The notes under the pieces were generated by a model. It was given only the letters and a program-made list of their open reading frames with translations. It was not told the origin of the DNA and did no database searches. DNA of 64,000 bases from Lachnospiraceae bacterium A2 (GTDB lineage: Bacteria > Bacillota > Clostridia > Lachnospirales > Lachnospiraceae): the NCBI GenBank assembly GCA_000403315.2, contig KE159636.1, forward strand, positions 649,358 to 713,357. Reading direction: 5' to 3'. Shown piece after piece: positions 44,162 to 51,380 of this stretch (its first letter is position 1; each line of letters begins with the position of its first letter). The position numbers were made by a program, and so were the translations under genes.

Positions 44162-44599
44162 ATGGCAAAGAGAGAGGCAAAAGTAACCCCAGTAAAGACG
44201 ACTCCGGCAAAAGCAGCAGAAGCAAAGGAGGAAGCAGTAAAGGGCGCGGCTGGGAAAGCAGAAGAAACCCAGGCAGCAAAGACAGAAGAACCGAAGAAGG
44301 AAGAAGAAGTGAAGGCTGAAACAGTGAAAAAAGAAACCACTGCCAAAAAGACTGTGAAGAAAACAACAGCAGCAAAGAAAACAGAAAGCAAAAAGGCAGA
44401 AAGAGTAGAAGAAATTTACTTACAGTTCCACGGGCAGGAAATCTTTACAAAAGAGATTATGGATAAGGCAAAACAGGCTTATATTTCAGAAGGCCACAGG
44501 GAGTCCTCCATTAAGTCCATCCGCCTTTACATTAAGCCGGAGGAGAACATGGCATATTATGTAATCAATGAAAAAATTGCAGGCGGCGTTGCACTGTAG
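44162..44599 (+). CDS. DUF6465-type protein with a histone-H1-like Lys/Ala/Glu tail
   Basis: A 145-residue protein in two parts. Residues 1-80 are low-complexity (Lys, Ala, Glu, Thr; 'KKTVKKTTAAKKTESKK'), like the tails of bacterial histone-H1-like proteins. Residues 82-145 form a compact domain ('VEEIYLQFHGQEIFTKEIMD', ending 'AYYVINEKIAGGVAL') that matches the DUF6465 family as remembered. The tail may bind nucleic acid. It follows the HPr-like gene after 21 bases and is probably cotranscribed. Function is unknown. Confidence 0.8.
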   Translation: MAKREAKVTPVKTTPAKAAEAKEEAVKGAAGKAEETQAAKTEEPKKEEEVKAETVKKETTAKKTVKKTTAAKKTESKKAERVEEIYLQFHGQEIFTKEIMDKAKQAYISEGHRESSIKSIRLYIKPEENMAYYVINEKIAGGVAL

Positions 44600-44672
44600 A
44601 TAGAAATTTGATATGGGAATATGGGAATCCACTTGTTATGAAAATGACAGGTGGATTTGTTGCATCATGGGA

Positions 44673-44789
44673 TTAGGGTGTCAAAAGCACCGTTGGTGCT
44701 ACGCTCATACCATATATTGTTATTGCAAATCAATTTGCACATCAATATATGGTATAGAGCGGGTGCGTCGCACCCTTTTGACACCCTAA
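44673..44789. repeat. Multi-hairpin element, copy D2
   Basis: Outer arms TTAGGGTGTCAAAAG (44673-44687) and 44775-44789 pair over 15 perfect bases. Inside are three stems: GCACCGTTGGTGC (44688-44700), CATACCATATATTG / CAATATATGGTAT (44706-44719 with 44743-44755) and GGGTGCGTCGCACCC (44761-44775). The fold would be a closed stem with three branches. Confidence 0.85.
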
Positions 44790-44860
44790 CCATCATAGGG
44801 AAGGCTGCAGGGCTGTACAGGCAGCCGTTTAAGATGCGTATCCCATAACGGGAGGATGGC

Positions 44861-45931
44861 ATGCAAAGGATAATTATAGCAGACGATGTAGAACCCAACC
44901 GTGAAATGCTGCGTAACATGCTGGAAGGCAGCTACCTTGTGGAAACGGCGGAGGATGGGGAGGAAGCCCTTGGGAAGCTGGGACAGTACCACAGGGAAAC
45001 CGCAGCTGTCCTTTTGGACCTGAAAATGCCGAAGGCAGACGGGTACGCAGTGATTGAGGAGATGAAGCGCAGGGGATGGATGCAGAAAATCCCGGTGCTG
45101 GTAATCAGCGGCGAGGATGCCGCGGCGGCGGAAAACCGCTGTTTTGAGCTGGGGGCGGCGGATTTTGTCCATAAGCCTTTTGAAAGCTCCGTTGTAAAAA
45201 ACAGGATTAAAAATGCAGTGGATTTATTTGCAGGCAGGAACCAACTGGAGCAGAAGGTGGAGGAGCAGGCAAGGGCTTTAAAGGAACGGGACCGGATTAT
45301 CCAGCTTCAGGCGGAGAAGCTGCGGGAAGGCAGGGCATTTGGGAAACTGATGATGGAGTACCGTTCAGCCATTATGGAAGTGGAAACAAGGCTGAAGGTG
45401 CTGAATGATGAATTTTCCATAGAATATAACAGGAACCCTTTTGAGTCCATCAAAAGCAGGCTGAAATCCCCGGCGAGCATTTACGAGAAGCTGGAGCGGA
45501 AAGGGTTTCCCATTTCCGTAGAAAGCATTGAGGAAAACTTAACGGATGTGGCAGGACTGCGTGTTATCTGCTCTTTCCCGGATGACATTTACCGGCTGGC
45601 AGATTTGTGCATCCGGCAGGACGATATTTCCTTAATCCGGAAAAAGGATTATATCAAATATCCGAAATGCAACGGCTACCGGAGCCTGCATTTGATTTTA
45701 AGCGTGCCGATTTTCCTGTCAGACCGGAAAAAGTATGTGAAGGTTGAAGTCCAGTTCCGCACTATTGCCATGGATTTCTGGGCCAGCCTGGAGCATAAAT
45801 TAAAATACAAAAAAAACGTGGATGAGGCAGACGGGATTGTGCTGCAGCTTAAGGCCTGTGCCGATTCCATAGAGGAACTGGATTACCAGATGCAGGAAAT
45901 CCGGGACAGGATAGACGAGTCCAGAGGATAG
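44861..45931 (+). CDS. Receiver domain fused to a RelA/SpoT-type (p)ppGpp synthetase
   Basis: A 356-residue fusion. Residues 1-120 are a CheY-like receiver with acid pair in 'IIIADDVEPN', phosphoacceptor Asp in 'AVLLDLKMP' and Lys in 'DFVHKPFE'. A coiled-coil linker (about 125-170) leads to a small-alarmone-synthetase domain with 'SRLKSPASIYEKLERKG', 'LTDVAGLRVICSF', 'DYIKYPKCNGYRSLHLIL' and 'VEVQFRTIAMDFWASLEHKL', so all synthetase signatures are intact and no hydrolase domain is present. It would transfer pyrophosphate from ATP to GDP or GTP under phosphorelay control. No histidine kinase is adjacent except BceS downstream. GGGAGG precedes the ATG. Confidence 0.9.
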   Translation: MQRIIIADDVEPNREMLRNMLEGSYLVETAEDGEEALGKLGQYHRETAAVLLDLKMPKADGYAVIEEMKRRGWMQKIPVLVISGEDAAAAENRCFELGAADFVHKPFESSVVKNRIKNAVDLFAGRNQLEQKVEEQARALKERDRIIQLQAEKLREGRAFGKLMMEYRSAIMEVETRLKVLNDEFSIEYNRNPFESIKSRLKSPASIYEKLERKGFPISVESIEENLTDVAGLRVICSFPDDIYRLADLCIRQDDISLIRKKDYIKYPKCNGYRSLHLILSVPIFLSDRKKYVKVEVQFRTIAMDFWASLEHKLKYKKNVDEADGIVLQLKACADSIEELDYQMQEIRDRIDESRG

Positions 45932-45957
45932 GCGTCCAAGCTGCGCTCCGGACGGGC

Positions 45958-46031
45958 ATAGGCTCCCGGGGACTGGATGGGGTGGAACCGGGGGATAGGC
46001 TTCTGGGAACTGGATGAATGGGACCGTCCGT
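45958..46031. repeat. 37-base direct duplication
   Basis: ATAGGCTCCCGGGGACTGGA at 45958 recurs as ATAGGCTTCTGGGAACTGGA at 45995, period 37, in the gap between the synthetase fusion and the response regulator. Confidence 0.6.
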
Positions 46032-46071
46032 ATCAGAAGGTATGGAATTTTGGGACAGGAAGGAGCAGCGC

Positions 46072-46743
46072 ATGTATAAATTATTAGTAGTAGAGGACGA
46101 CGAAGTCATTGCAAGGGCCATCAAAAGCCATATGGAAGGCTGGGGTTACCAGGTGGCCTGCGCCGGGGATTTTAAGGACGTGCTTTCCTCTTTTGTGGAG
46201 GAAAAGCCCCAGCTGGTATTAATGGATATTTCCCTTCCCTTCTATAATGGGTTCCACTGGTGCGACGCCATACGTAAGATTTCAAAGGTGCCTGTGATTT
46301 TTATTTCTTCCGCATCAGACAATATGAATATTGTAATGGCGGTAAATATGGGCGGGGACGATTTCATTGCCAAACCCTTTGACCTGAATGTGCTGCAGGC
46401 TAAGGTACAGGCCATGCTGCGCAGGGCTTATGACTTTGCGGGGGAAAGCAGCCTGCTGGAGCATAAGGGCATGATTTTTGACAGCAGCAGGGGGATTGTG
46501 ACTTATGAAGGGATCCAGGTGGAGCTTACAAAAAATGAAATGGGCATCTTAAAAGCTCTTTTGGAGCAGAAAGGGAAGATTGTGACGCGGGAGAAGCTGA
46601 TGGAGCGGCTCTGGGAATCAGACAGCTTTATTGACGACAATACCCTTACCGTAAACGTAGCACGGCTCAGGAAGAAGCTGGAGGGCATTGGGGTTGTGGA
46701 TATGGTAAAGACAAGGAAAGGGATTGGCTATGCAGTGGATTAA
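46072..46743 (+). CDS. OmpR-family response regulator, BceR-like
   Basis: A 223-residue regulator: receiver ('LLVVEDDEVIARAI', Asp in 'QLVLMDISLP', 'FIAKPFD') and a winged-helix DNA-binding domain ('VELTKNEMGILKALLEQKGKI', 'FIDDNTLTVNVARLRKKLEG', 'TRKGIGYAVD'). Together with the overlapping short-sensor kinase it forms a BceRS-type system that senses cell-wall antibiotics through a BceAB transporter; such a transporter lies at 50458, and a probable binding box precedes it. AAGGAG precedes ATG 46072. Confidence 0.92.
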   Translation: MYKLLVVEDDEVIARAIKSHMEGWGYQVACAGDFKDVLSSFVEEKPQLVLMDISLPFYNGFHWCDAIRKISKVPVIFISSASDNMNIVMAVNMGGDDFIAKPFDLNVLQAKVQAMLRRAYDFAGESSLLEHKGMIFDSSRGIVTYEGIQVELTKNEMGILKALLEQKGKIVTREKLMERLWESDSFIDDNTLTVNVARLRKKLEGIGVVDMVKTRKGIGYAVD

Positions 46744-47785
46744 GGCATATATCACCCGCCATCGGCTGGGGATTTTCCTGTATCTGGCCTTTGGCATTAT
46801 TTTTTCAATTATACTGTTCCTGTACCAGCTTCCCATGGAGCCTGTGGTTTACGCCATCGGCCTTTGCATTGCCGTTGCCGTTGCTGTGATGGCTGTGGAC
46901 GGCTTCCGTTACCAGAAAAAAGTGAAAGGCCTCACGTGGCAGTTAGAAGCCGTAAAAAACGGCACGGAAAAGCTGCCGGATCCGGCAGACGAGATTGAAC
47001 GGCTATACCAAATGCTCCTTGAAAATGCCCAGATAGAGCGCAACAGGCAGGTAGGGGAAATCTTAAAGGAAAAAGCGGACGTGACGGATTATTTTACCTT
47101 ATGGACCCACCAGATTAAAACTCCCATTGCAGCCATGCGCCTGCTGCTCCAGCAGGGGATTGGGCTTGCCGCGCCTGCTGCGGAGCCAGATGCGCTGCAG
47201 GGAAAACAAGGCCTGCCAGAGCCGGAGGAAGAATATTTCCCGGCAGAAGCGTATTACGCCCAGAAGCAGGAAATAGAGTCAGAACTGTTTAAGATAGAGC
47301 AGTATGTGGAAATGGTGCTCCAGTACCTCCGCCTGAACAGTTCCATCAACGATTTTGTGCTGCAGGAATATGGGCTGGACGGAGTGATCCGTCAGGCAGT
47401 GCGTAAATATGCCCCTATGTTCATCCGCAAAAAGCTTACCCTCCACTATGCCTCCCTGCAGGCGAAAGTAGTGACGGATGAAAAATGGATGGCATTTGTG
47501 ATGGAGCAGATCCTGAGCAATGCCATCAAATACACATCTTCCGGTTACATTTCTATTTACATGGAAAGCGGATGCCTTGTGGTAGAGGACACAGGCATTG
47601 GCATCCTGCCAGAGGACCTTCCCCGGGTTTTTGAAAAAGGCTACACGGGCTATAATGGCAGGAGCGACAAGAAAGCTTCCGGCATCGGCCTGTATCTGGT
47701 GAAGAAGATACTTAATAAGCTGGGCCATAAAATTTTAATTGAGTCCGAGCTGGGGAAAGGGACGAAGGTGAAGCTGCTGTTTTGA
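46730..47785 (+). CDS. Sensor histidine kinase, BceS-like (intramembrane-sensing)
   Basis: A 351-residue kinase with two membrane segments near the N-terminus (about 12-30 and 36-55) joined by a very short outer loop, the mark of Bce-type kinases that get their signal from an ABC transporter. The H-box is 'LWTHQIKTPIAAMRLL', followed by an acidic insertion (about 140-165), the N-box 'VMEQILSNAIKY' and G-boxes 'VEDTGIGILPEDL' and 'GIGLYLVKKI'. It overlaps the regulator gene by 14 bases. Confidence 0.92.
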   Translation: MQWIKAYITRHRLGIFLYLAFGIIFSIILFLYQLPMEPVVYAIGLCIAVAVAVMAVDGFRYQKKVKGLTWQLEAVKNGTEKLPDPADEIERLYQMLLENAQIERNRQVGEILKEKADVTDYFTLWTHQIKTPIAAMRLLLQQGIGLAAPAAEPDALQGKQGLPEPEEEYFPAEAYYAQKQEIESELFKIEQYVEMVLQYLRLNSSINDFVLQEYGLDGVIRQAVRKYAPMFIRKKLTLHYASLQAKVVTDEKWMAFVMEQILSNAIKYTSSGYISIYMESGCLVVEDTGIGILPEDLPRVFEKGYTGYNGRSDKKASGIGLYLVKKILNKLGHKILIESELGKGTKVKLLF

Positions 47786-47863
47786 AAATAGCTCTTTACC
47801 GATATATGGAAAGCTGTTTTTCCTGAAACAGAAGGAGTGGAAGTTACAGAATAGGAGAATGGG

Positions 47864-49453
47864 ATGGAACTTGAAATCAGTATTGAAGATCTTTTGGATA
47901 AGCGGCGGGTGGAATCAGACCGCATTGAATTTAAGGCTGGCTGGAACCTGGATGATATTTACCGTAGTGTCTGTGCATTTGCGAATGATTTTGATAATGT
48001 TGGCGGCGGGTACATTGTGGTTGGCGTAGAAGAAAAAAATGGGATTGCAGTCCGTCCAGTAAAAGGTTTACATGAGCAGGAGATTGATAGAATCCAAAAA
48101 GAAATTTTGGGTTACAATAATACCATGGTTCCAGCCTATTTTCCAAAAGTGGTTCTGGAGGAAGTAGATCAGAAGTTTGTCATGGTATTGTGGGTGATGG
48201 CTGGGGTACAAAGGCCTTATAAAGCGCCGGAACATGTGACGGCCAAAAGGGATAAAAAGCATTATTATTATATCCGCTATGCGTCAAGCTCTGTGCGTGC
48301 CAATTCAGAACAGGAACGGGAATTGGTAAATATGGCAAACCATGCCCCATTTGATACAAGGCCAAATTTTGAAGCTTCGGAAGAAGATATTTCTGTTGCA
48401 CTTTTAAGGGACCATTTGGTGGAAACGAAAAGTAAGCTTTCCAAACAGGTAATTGAACGTGGAGCCATGCCTGTTTTAAATGATATGCAGCTTTTGGTGG
48501 GGCCTCCAGAGCAGCAATATATTTCAAATGCGGCATTGATGATGTTTTGTGAGCATTTAGATAAATTTTTTCCATATACGCAGGTTGAGATAGTAAAATT
48601 TCCAGAAGGCAGCATAAAAAATCCTAATAACTTTAAAGAATTTCCCATTATCAAAGGTTCTGTGCCAATGATAATCCGGCGGACAATGCAGGCGTTACAG
48701 GATTTGGTAATAGAAGAAATGGTTACAAAAGTAAACTACCAGATGGAAGCAATCCGCAGGTTTAACTATCCATACCAAGCATTGGAAGAAGTAGTTGTAA
48801 ATGCTTTTTACCATAGGGACTATATGTCGTATGAGCCAGTGCATATCGAAATTGAGCCAGAGTGTATTAATATTATCAGCTTTCCGGGAATAGACCGTTC
48901 GGTATCTATGGAAACGATTGAGGCTGGGGAGCGTTTCCGTTCAAGGGTTTACCGTAACAGAAGGCTTGGTGAATTTTTAAAGGAATTGGATTTATCGGAA
49001 GGGCATTCCACGGGGATTCCTACGGTTCAGGAGGAATTGGAAAAGAATGGTTCCCCTAGGGCAAAATTTTTTACAGATGAGAGCCGGAGGGCATTGCGGG
49101 TGGAAATACCAGTCCATCCAGATTTTATAGAAAAGAAAATTGATATTGGATGGAAGAAAGTTGATATTGGGGAAGAAAAAGCAGACATTGAGATGCTAAA
49201 ACCTATTTATTGGAAAAAATTAAAGCAAGGCGGTTTTAATAAAACAACATTCCTCCGTTTGGATGCTCTGCTGAAAGAGATAAAAGTTGGGCAGGTGTTT
49301 GGAAGGAAAGAAGTGGTCCAGGCGTTGCAAATTTCACCGGCGGCGGCTTCGGGCTTTCTTTCAAAGATGAAGGATGCTGGAATTATCATAGGGGTTTCAG
49401 GATATGGCAAAGGGAAATATCAGCTTTCTACAGAAAATCCCAACATGAGCTGA
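47864..49453 (+). CDS. AlbA_2 (Schlafen-like) DNA-binding protein with HATPase_c_4-type domain
   Basis: A 529-residue protein. The N-terminal AlbA_2 domain (about 1-150) has 'ESDRIEFKAGWNLDDIYRSV', 'FDNVGGGYIVVGVEE' and 'YYIRYASSSVRANS'. The middle region has 'YPYQALEEVVVNAFYHRDYM', a GHKL-like ATP-binding start, and 'GHSTGIPTVQEEL'. A lysine-rich stretch with three xDIG repeats (about 425-445) leads to a C-terminal helix-turn-helix. Such proteins act as regulators or as parts of mobile or defence loci. It separates BceRS from BceAB and is more AT-rich than they are, suggesting later insertion. Confidence 0.85.
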   Translation: MELEISIEDLLDKRRVESDRIEFKAGWNLDDIYRSVCAFANDFDNVGGGYIVVGVEEKNGIAVRPVKGLHEQEIDRIQKEILGYNNTMVPAYFPKVVLEEVDQKFVMVLWVMAGVQRPYKAPEHVTAKRDKKHYYYIRYASSSVRANSEQERELVNMANHAPFDTRPNFEASEEDISVALLRDHLVETKSKLSKQVIERGAMPVLNDMQLLVGPPEQQYISNAALMMFCEHLDKFFPYTQVEIVKFPEGSIKNPNNFKEFPIIKGSVPMIIRRTMQALQDLVIEEMVTKVNYQMEAIRRFNYPYQALEEVVVNAFYHRDYMSYEPVHIEIEPECINIISFPGIDRSVSMETIEAGERFRSRVYRNRRLGEFLKELDLSEGHSTGIPTVQEELEKNGSPRAKFFTDESRRALRVEIPVHPDFIEKKIDIGWKKVDIGEEKADIEMLKPIYWKKLKQGGFNKTTFLRLDALLKEIKVGQVFGRKEVVQALQISPAAASGFLSKMKDAGIIIGVSGYGKGKYQLSTENPNMS

Positions 49454-49508
49454 AATGAAATACCTGTGCTTAACCGATATTCCCTTCTAGTAGCTAAAAG
49501 TCAGAAAT

Positions 49509-50045
49509 TTATATGCACAATGTAATATTGGCGCTTATATATTCTGGAAATGACGCCTGGTAAATCCCATGGTACTCCTCAAAGGAAACTTCCGCCCCAT
49601 TGGTCAGGACCTGCATTTTCACCCCAAACAAATCTACCAGGAAAGGCATAACAGCCATTCCATTCCTTAAATAAAAGGCTTTCCTGCGGATGCGCCCTTC
49701 CCGGTTGGGCGCGTCCTCCCCGGTATCTTCAATTTCCAAAACCAGCCGTTTCCCGGCATAGCGTTCCTGCAAAAGCCGGAGCGTGCCGGATCCAATCTCC
49801 TGTCCCCGCAGCTTGGGGCAGATGGCAAAGTAATCCAGCAGGACCAGGCCATGGGAAAGGACAGTAATGGCAAGCCCCAGGAAAGCGCCGCCTTCCCCTT
49901 CAATTGCCAGCAGTTCCACTACGCCTTCCCGGCTTTTTTCCAACAGAAGGGGGAACGGCTTGCGTTCGGCAGCGGGGAATGTGTCCATATATAAGCGCTC
50001 CAGGTTTGCAAATTGTGCTTCGGTGGTGCAGTTTGTCAATTTCAT
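49509..50045 (-). CDS. GNAT family N-acetyltransferase
   Basis: A 178-residue acetyltransferase: 'FANLERLYMDTFPAAERKPF' at the start, then 'FLGLAITVLSHGLVLLDYFA', the acetyl-CoA loop region 'CPKLRGQEIGSGTLRLLQ' and 'LVLEIEDTGEDAPNREGRI' with 'KAFYLRNGM'. The substrate is unknown. It is on the minus strand inside the split Bce locus. The start codon is ATG 50045 with a weak GGAGG-like site. Confidence 0.87.
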   Translation of the reverse strand: MKLTNCTTEAQFANLERLYMDTFPAAERKPFPLLLEKSREGVVELLAIEGEGGAFLGLAITVLSHGLVLLDYFAICPKLRGQEIGSGTLRLLQERYAGKRLVLEIEDTGEDAPNREGRIRRKAFYLRNGMAVMPFLVDLFGVKMQVLTNGAEVSFEEYHGIYQASFPEYISANITLCI

Positions 50046-50204
50046 ATTTGGACCTCCATGGCTGTGTCTTTTTCATTCTGTATCCGTCTATCATACAATC
50101 TTATGGGGAGGAAAGCAAGGGTTTTTCTTAGTTTGAGTTTCCCTATTTTTTATAATAGCCGATACTACAGAGCCAAAAGGTCTTGCTGCCTTTGGCAGCA
50201 CAGA

Positions 50205-50327
50205 CATCTTGCACAAAAAGCGCTCTGAAAAGCTGGCATTCCAGAGCACTTTTATGTGCAAAGTGTTTCCGTCACTTTGTGATGGAAACCTTTTGGCACT
50301 ATGAATTGCAAAATGCGGAAACTCAAA
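50205..50327. repeat. 123-base two-hairpin repeat, copy 2
   Basis: Second copy of the element at 11224-11346 in the same orientation, about 89 percent identical. It ends 20 bases before the predicted BceR box of the transporter operon. Confidence 0.85.
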
Positions 50328-50347
50328 TTTTTCTTATTCTTCCCCAA

Positions 50348-50385
50348 TCTTACAAAAGCGTAAGAAATTCCCTGCAAAATGTAAG
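50348..50385 (+). promoter_or_regulatory. Predicted BceR binding boxes upstream of bceAB
   Basis: TCTTAC-AAAAGC-GTAAGA (50348-50365) is a perfect 6+6 inverted repeat, followed by TGCAAAATGTAAG (50373-50385), a variant of the same half-site. Bce-type regulators bind TTACA-like inverted sites of this form. A TATACT -10 lies at about 50418. Confidence 0.65.
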
Positions 50386-50457
50386 CCAAAATTAAGGCAT
50401 CCTCCTCCAAAATCCGCTATACTGTTACCAGAACAACAGAACACAAGGAGGATGGTT

Positions 50458-51228
50458 ATGGCAATTTTAGAAGTAAATAATGTAAAAAAAGTATATACCA
50501 CAAGATTTGGGGGCAACCAGGTACAGGCTCTGACAGATGTAAGCTTTTCCGTGGAAAAGGGAGAATATGTAGCGATTATGGGAGAATCCGGTTCCGGGAA
50601 AACCACCCTTTTGAATATTCTGGCAGCTTTGGATAAGGCTACTTCAGGGCTGGTCCTGCTGAACGGGAAAAACCTTTCCACGCTGCGGGATTCCGAGGTA
50701 TCAGCGTTCCGCCGGGAAAACCTTGGGTTTGTCTTCCAGGACTTCAACCTGTTAGATAACTTTAACATCCAGGACAATATTTTTCTTCCGCTGGTGCTGG
50801 CCGGGAAAAATTACAACGAGATGCGGGTGCGCCTGATGCCCATTGCCGAAAGCCTTGGCATAAAGGGGATTTTGGGAAAATACCCCTATGAGGTATCTGG
50901 CGGGCAGAAGCAGCGGGCAGCGGTAGCCCGTGCGCTGATTACCAACCCCCAGTTAATTTTGGCAGACGAGCCTACCGGGGCATTGGATTCTAAGGCAGCG
51001 GAAAGCCTGCTGGCCCAATTTCAGGAAATTAACGGGGCGGGGCAGACCATTTTGATGGTAACCCATTCCACCCAGGCGGCAAGCCGTGCCAAGCGTGTGC
51101 TGTTTATCAAGGATGGGCAGGTATTCCACCAGCTTTACAAAGGGAGCAGCACTAACGAAGAAATGTACCAGAAAATCTCTGACACCCTTACCGTGATTAC
51201 CACAGGCGGGAAAAGCAGGGAAGCTTAA
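50458..51228 (+). CDS. BceA-like ABC transporter ATPase
   Basis: A 256-residue ATPase of the MacB/LolD/BceA group. Walker A 'GESGSGKTTLLN' (about 37-48), Q-loop 'VFQDFNLLDNF', signature 'VSGGQKQRAAVARAL', Walker B 'LILADEPTGALD' and the switch His in 'MVTHSTQAA' are all intact. It energises a peptide-antibiotic resistance transporter with the FtsX-type permease that follows. ATG 50458 is chosen because the AAGGAGG site abuts the other candidate at 50452. Confidence 0.94.
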   Translation: MAILEVNNVKKVYTTRFGGNQVQALTDVSFSVEKGEYVAIMGESGSGKTTLLNILAALDKATSGLVLLNGKNLSTLRDSEVSAFRRENLGFVFQDFNLLDNFNIQDNIFLPLVLAGKNYNEMRVRLMPIAESLGIKGILGKYPYEVSGGQKQRAAVARALITNPQLILADEPTGALDSKAAESLLAQFQEINGAGQTILMVTHSTQAASRAKRVLFIKDGQVFHQLYKGSSTNEEMYQKISDTLTVITTGGKSREA

Positions 51229-51380
51229 AGGCTGTGCAGCCTGTGGCTGGAAACAGGCAGATTGGGCTCCGGATGATCCCCAAGGCCCTGTTCCGGGCAA
51301 AGGATATTTGGCAGCATCGGGGAGATGGGCGAAGGGGATTTTAAGGATAGTCTGGATTTTGGAAAGGAATGGTTAAGGAC

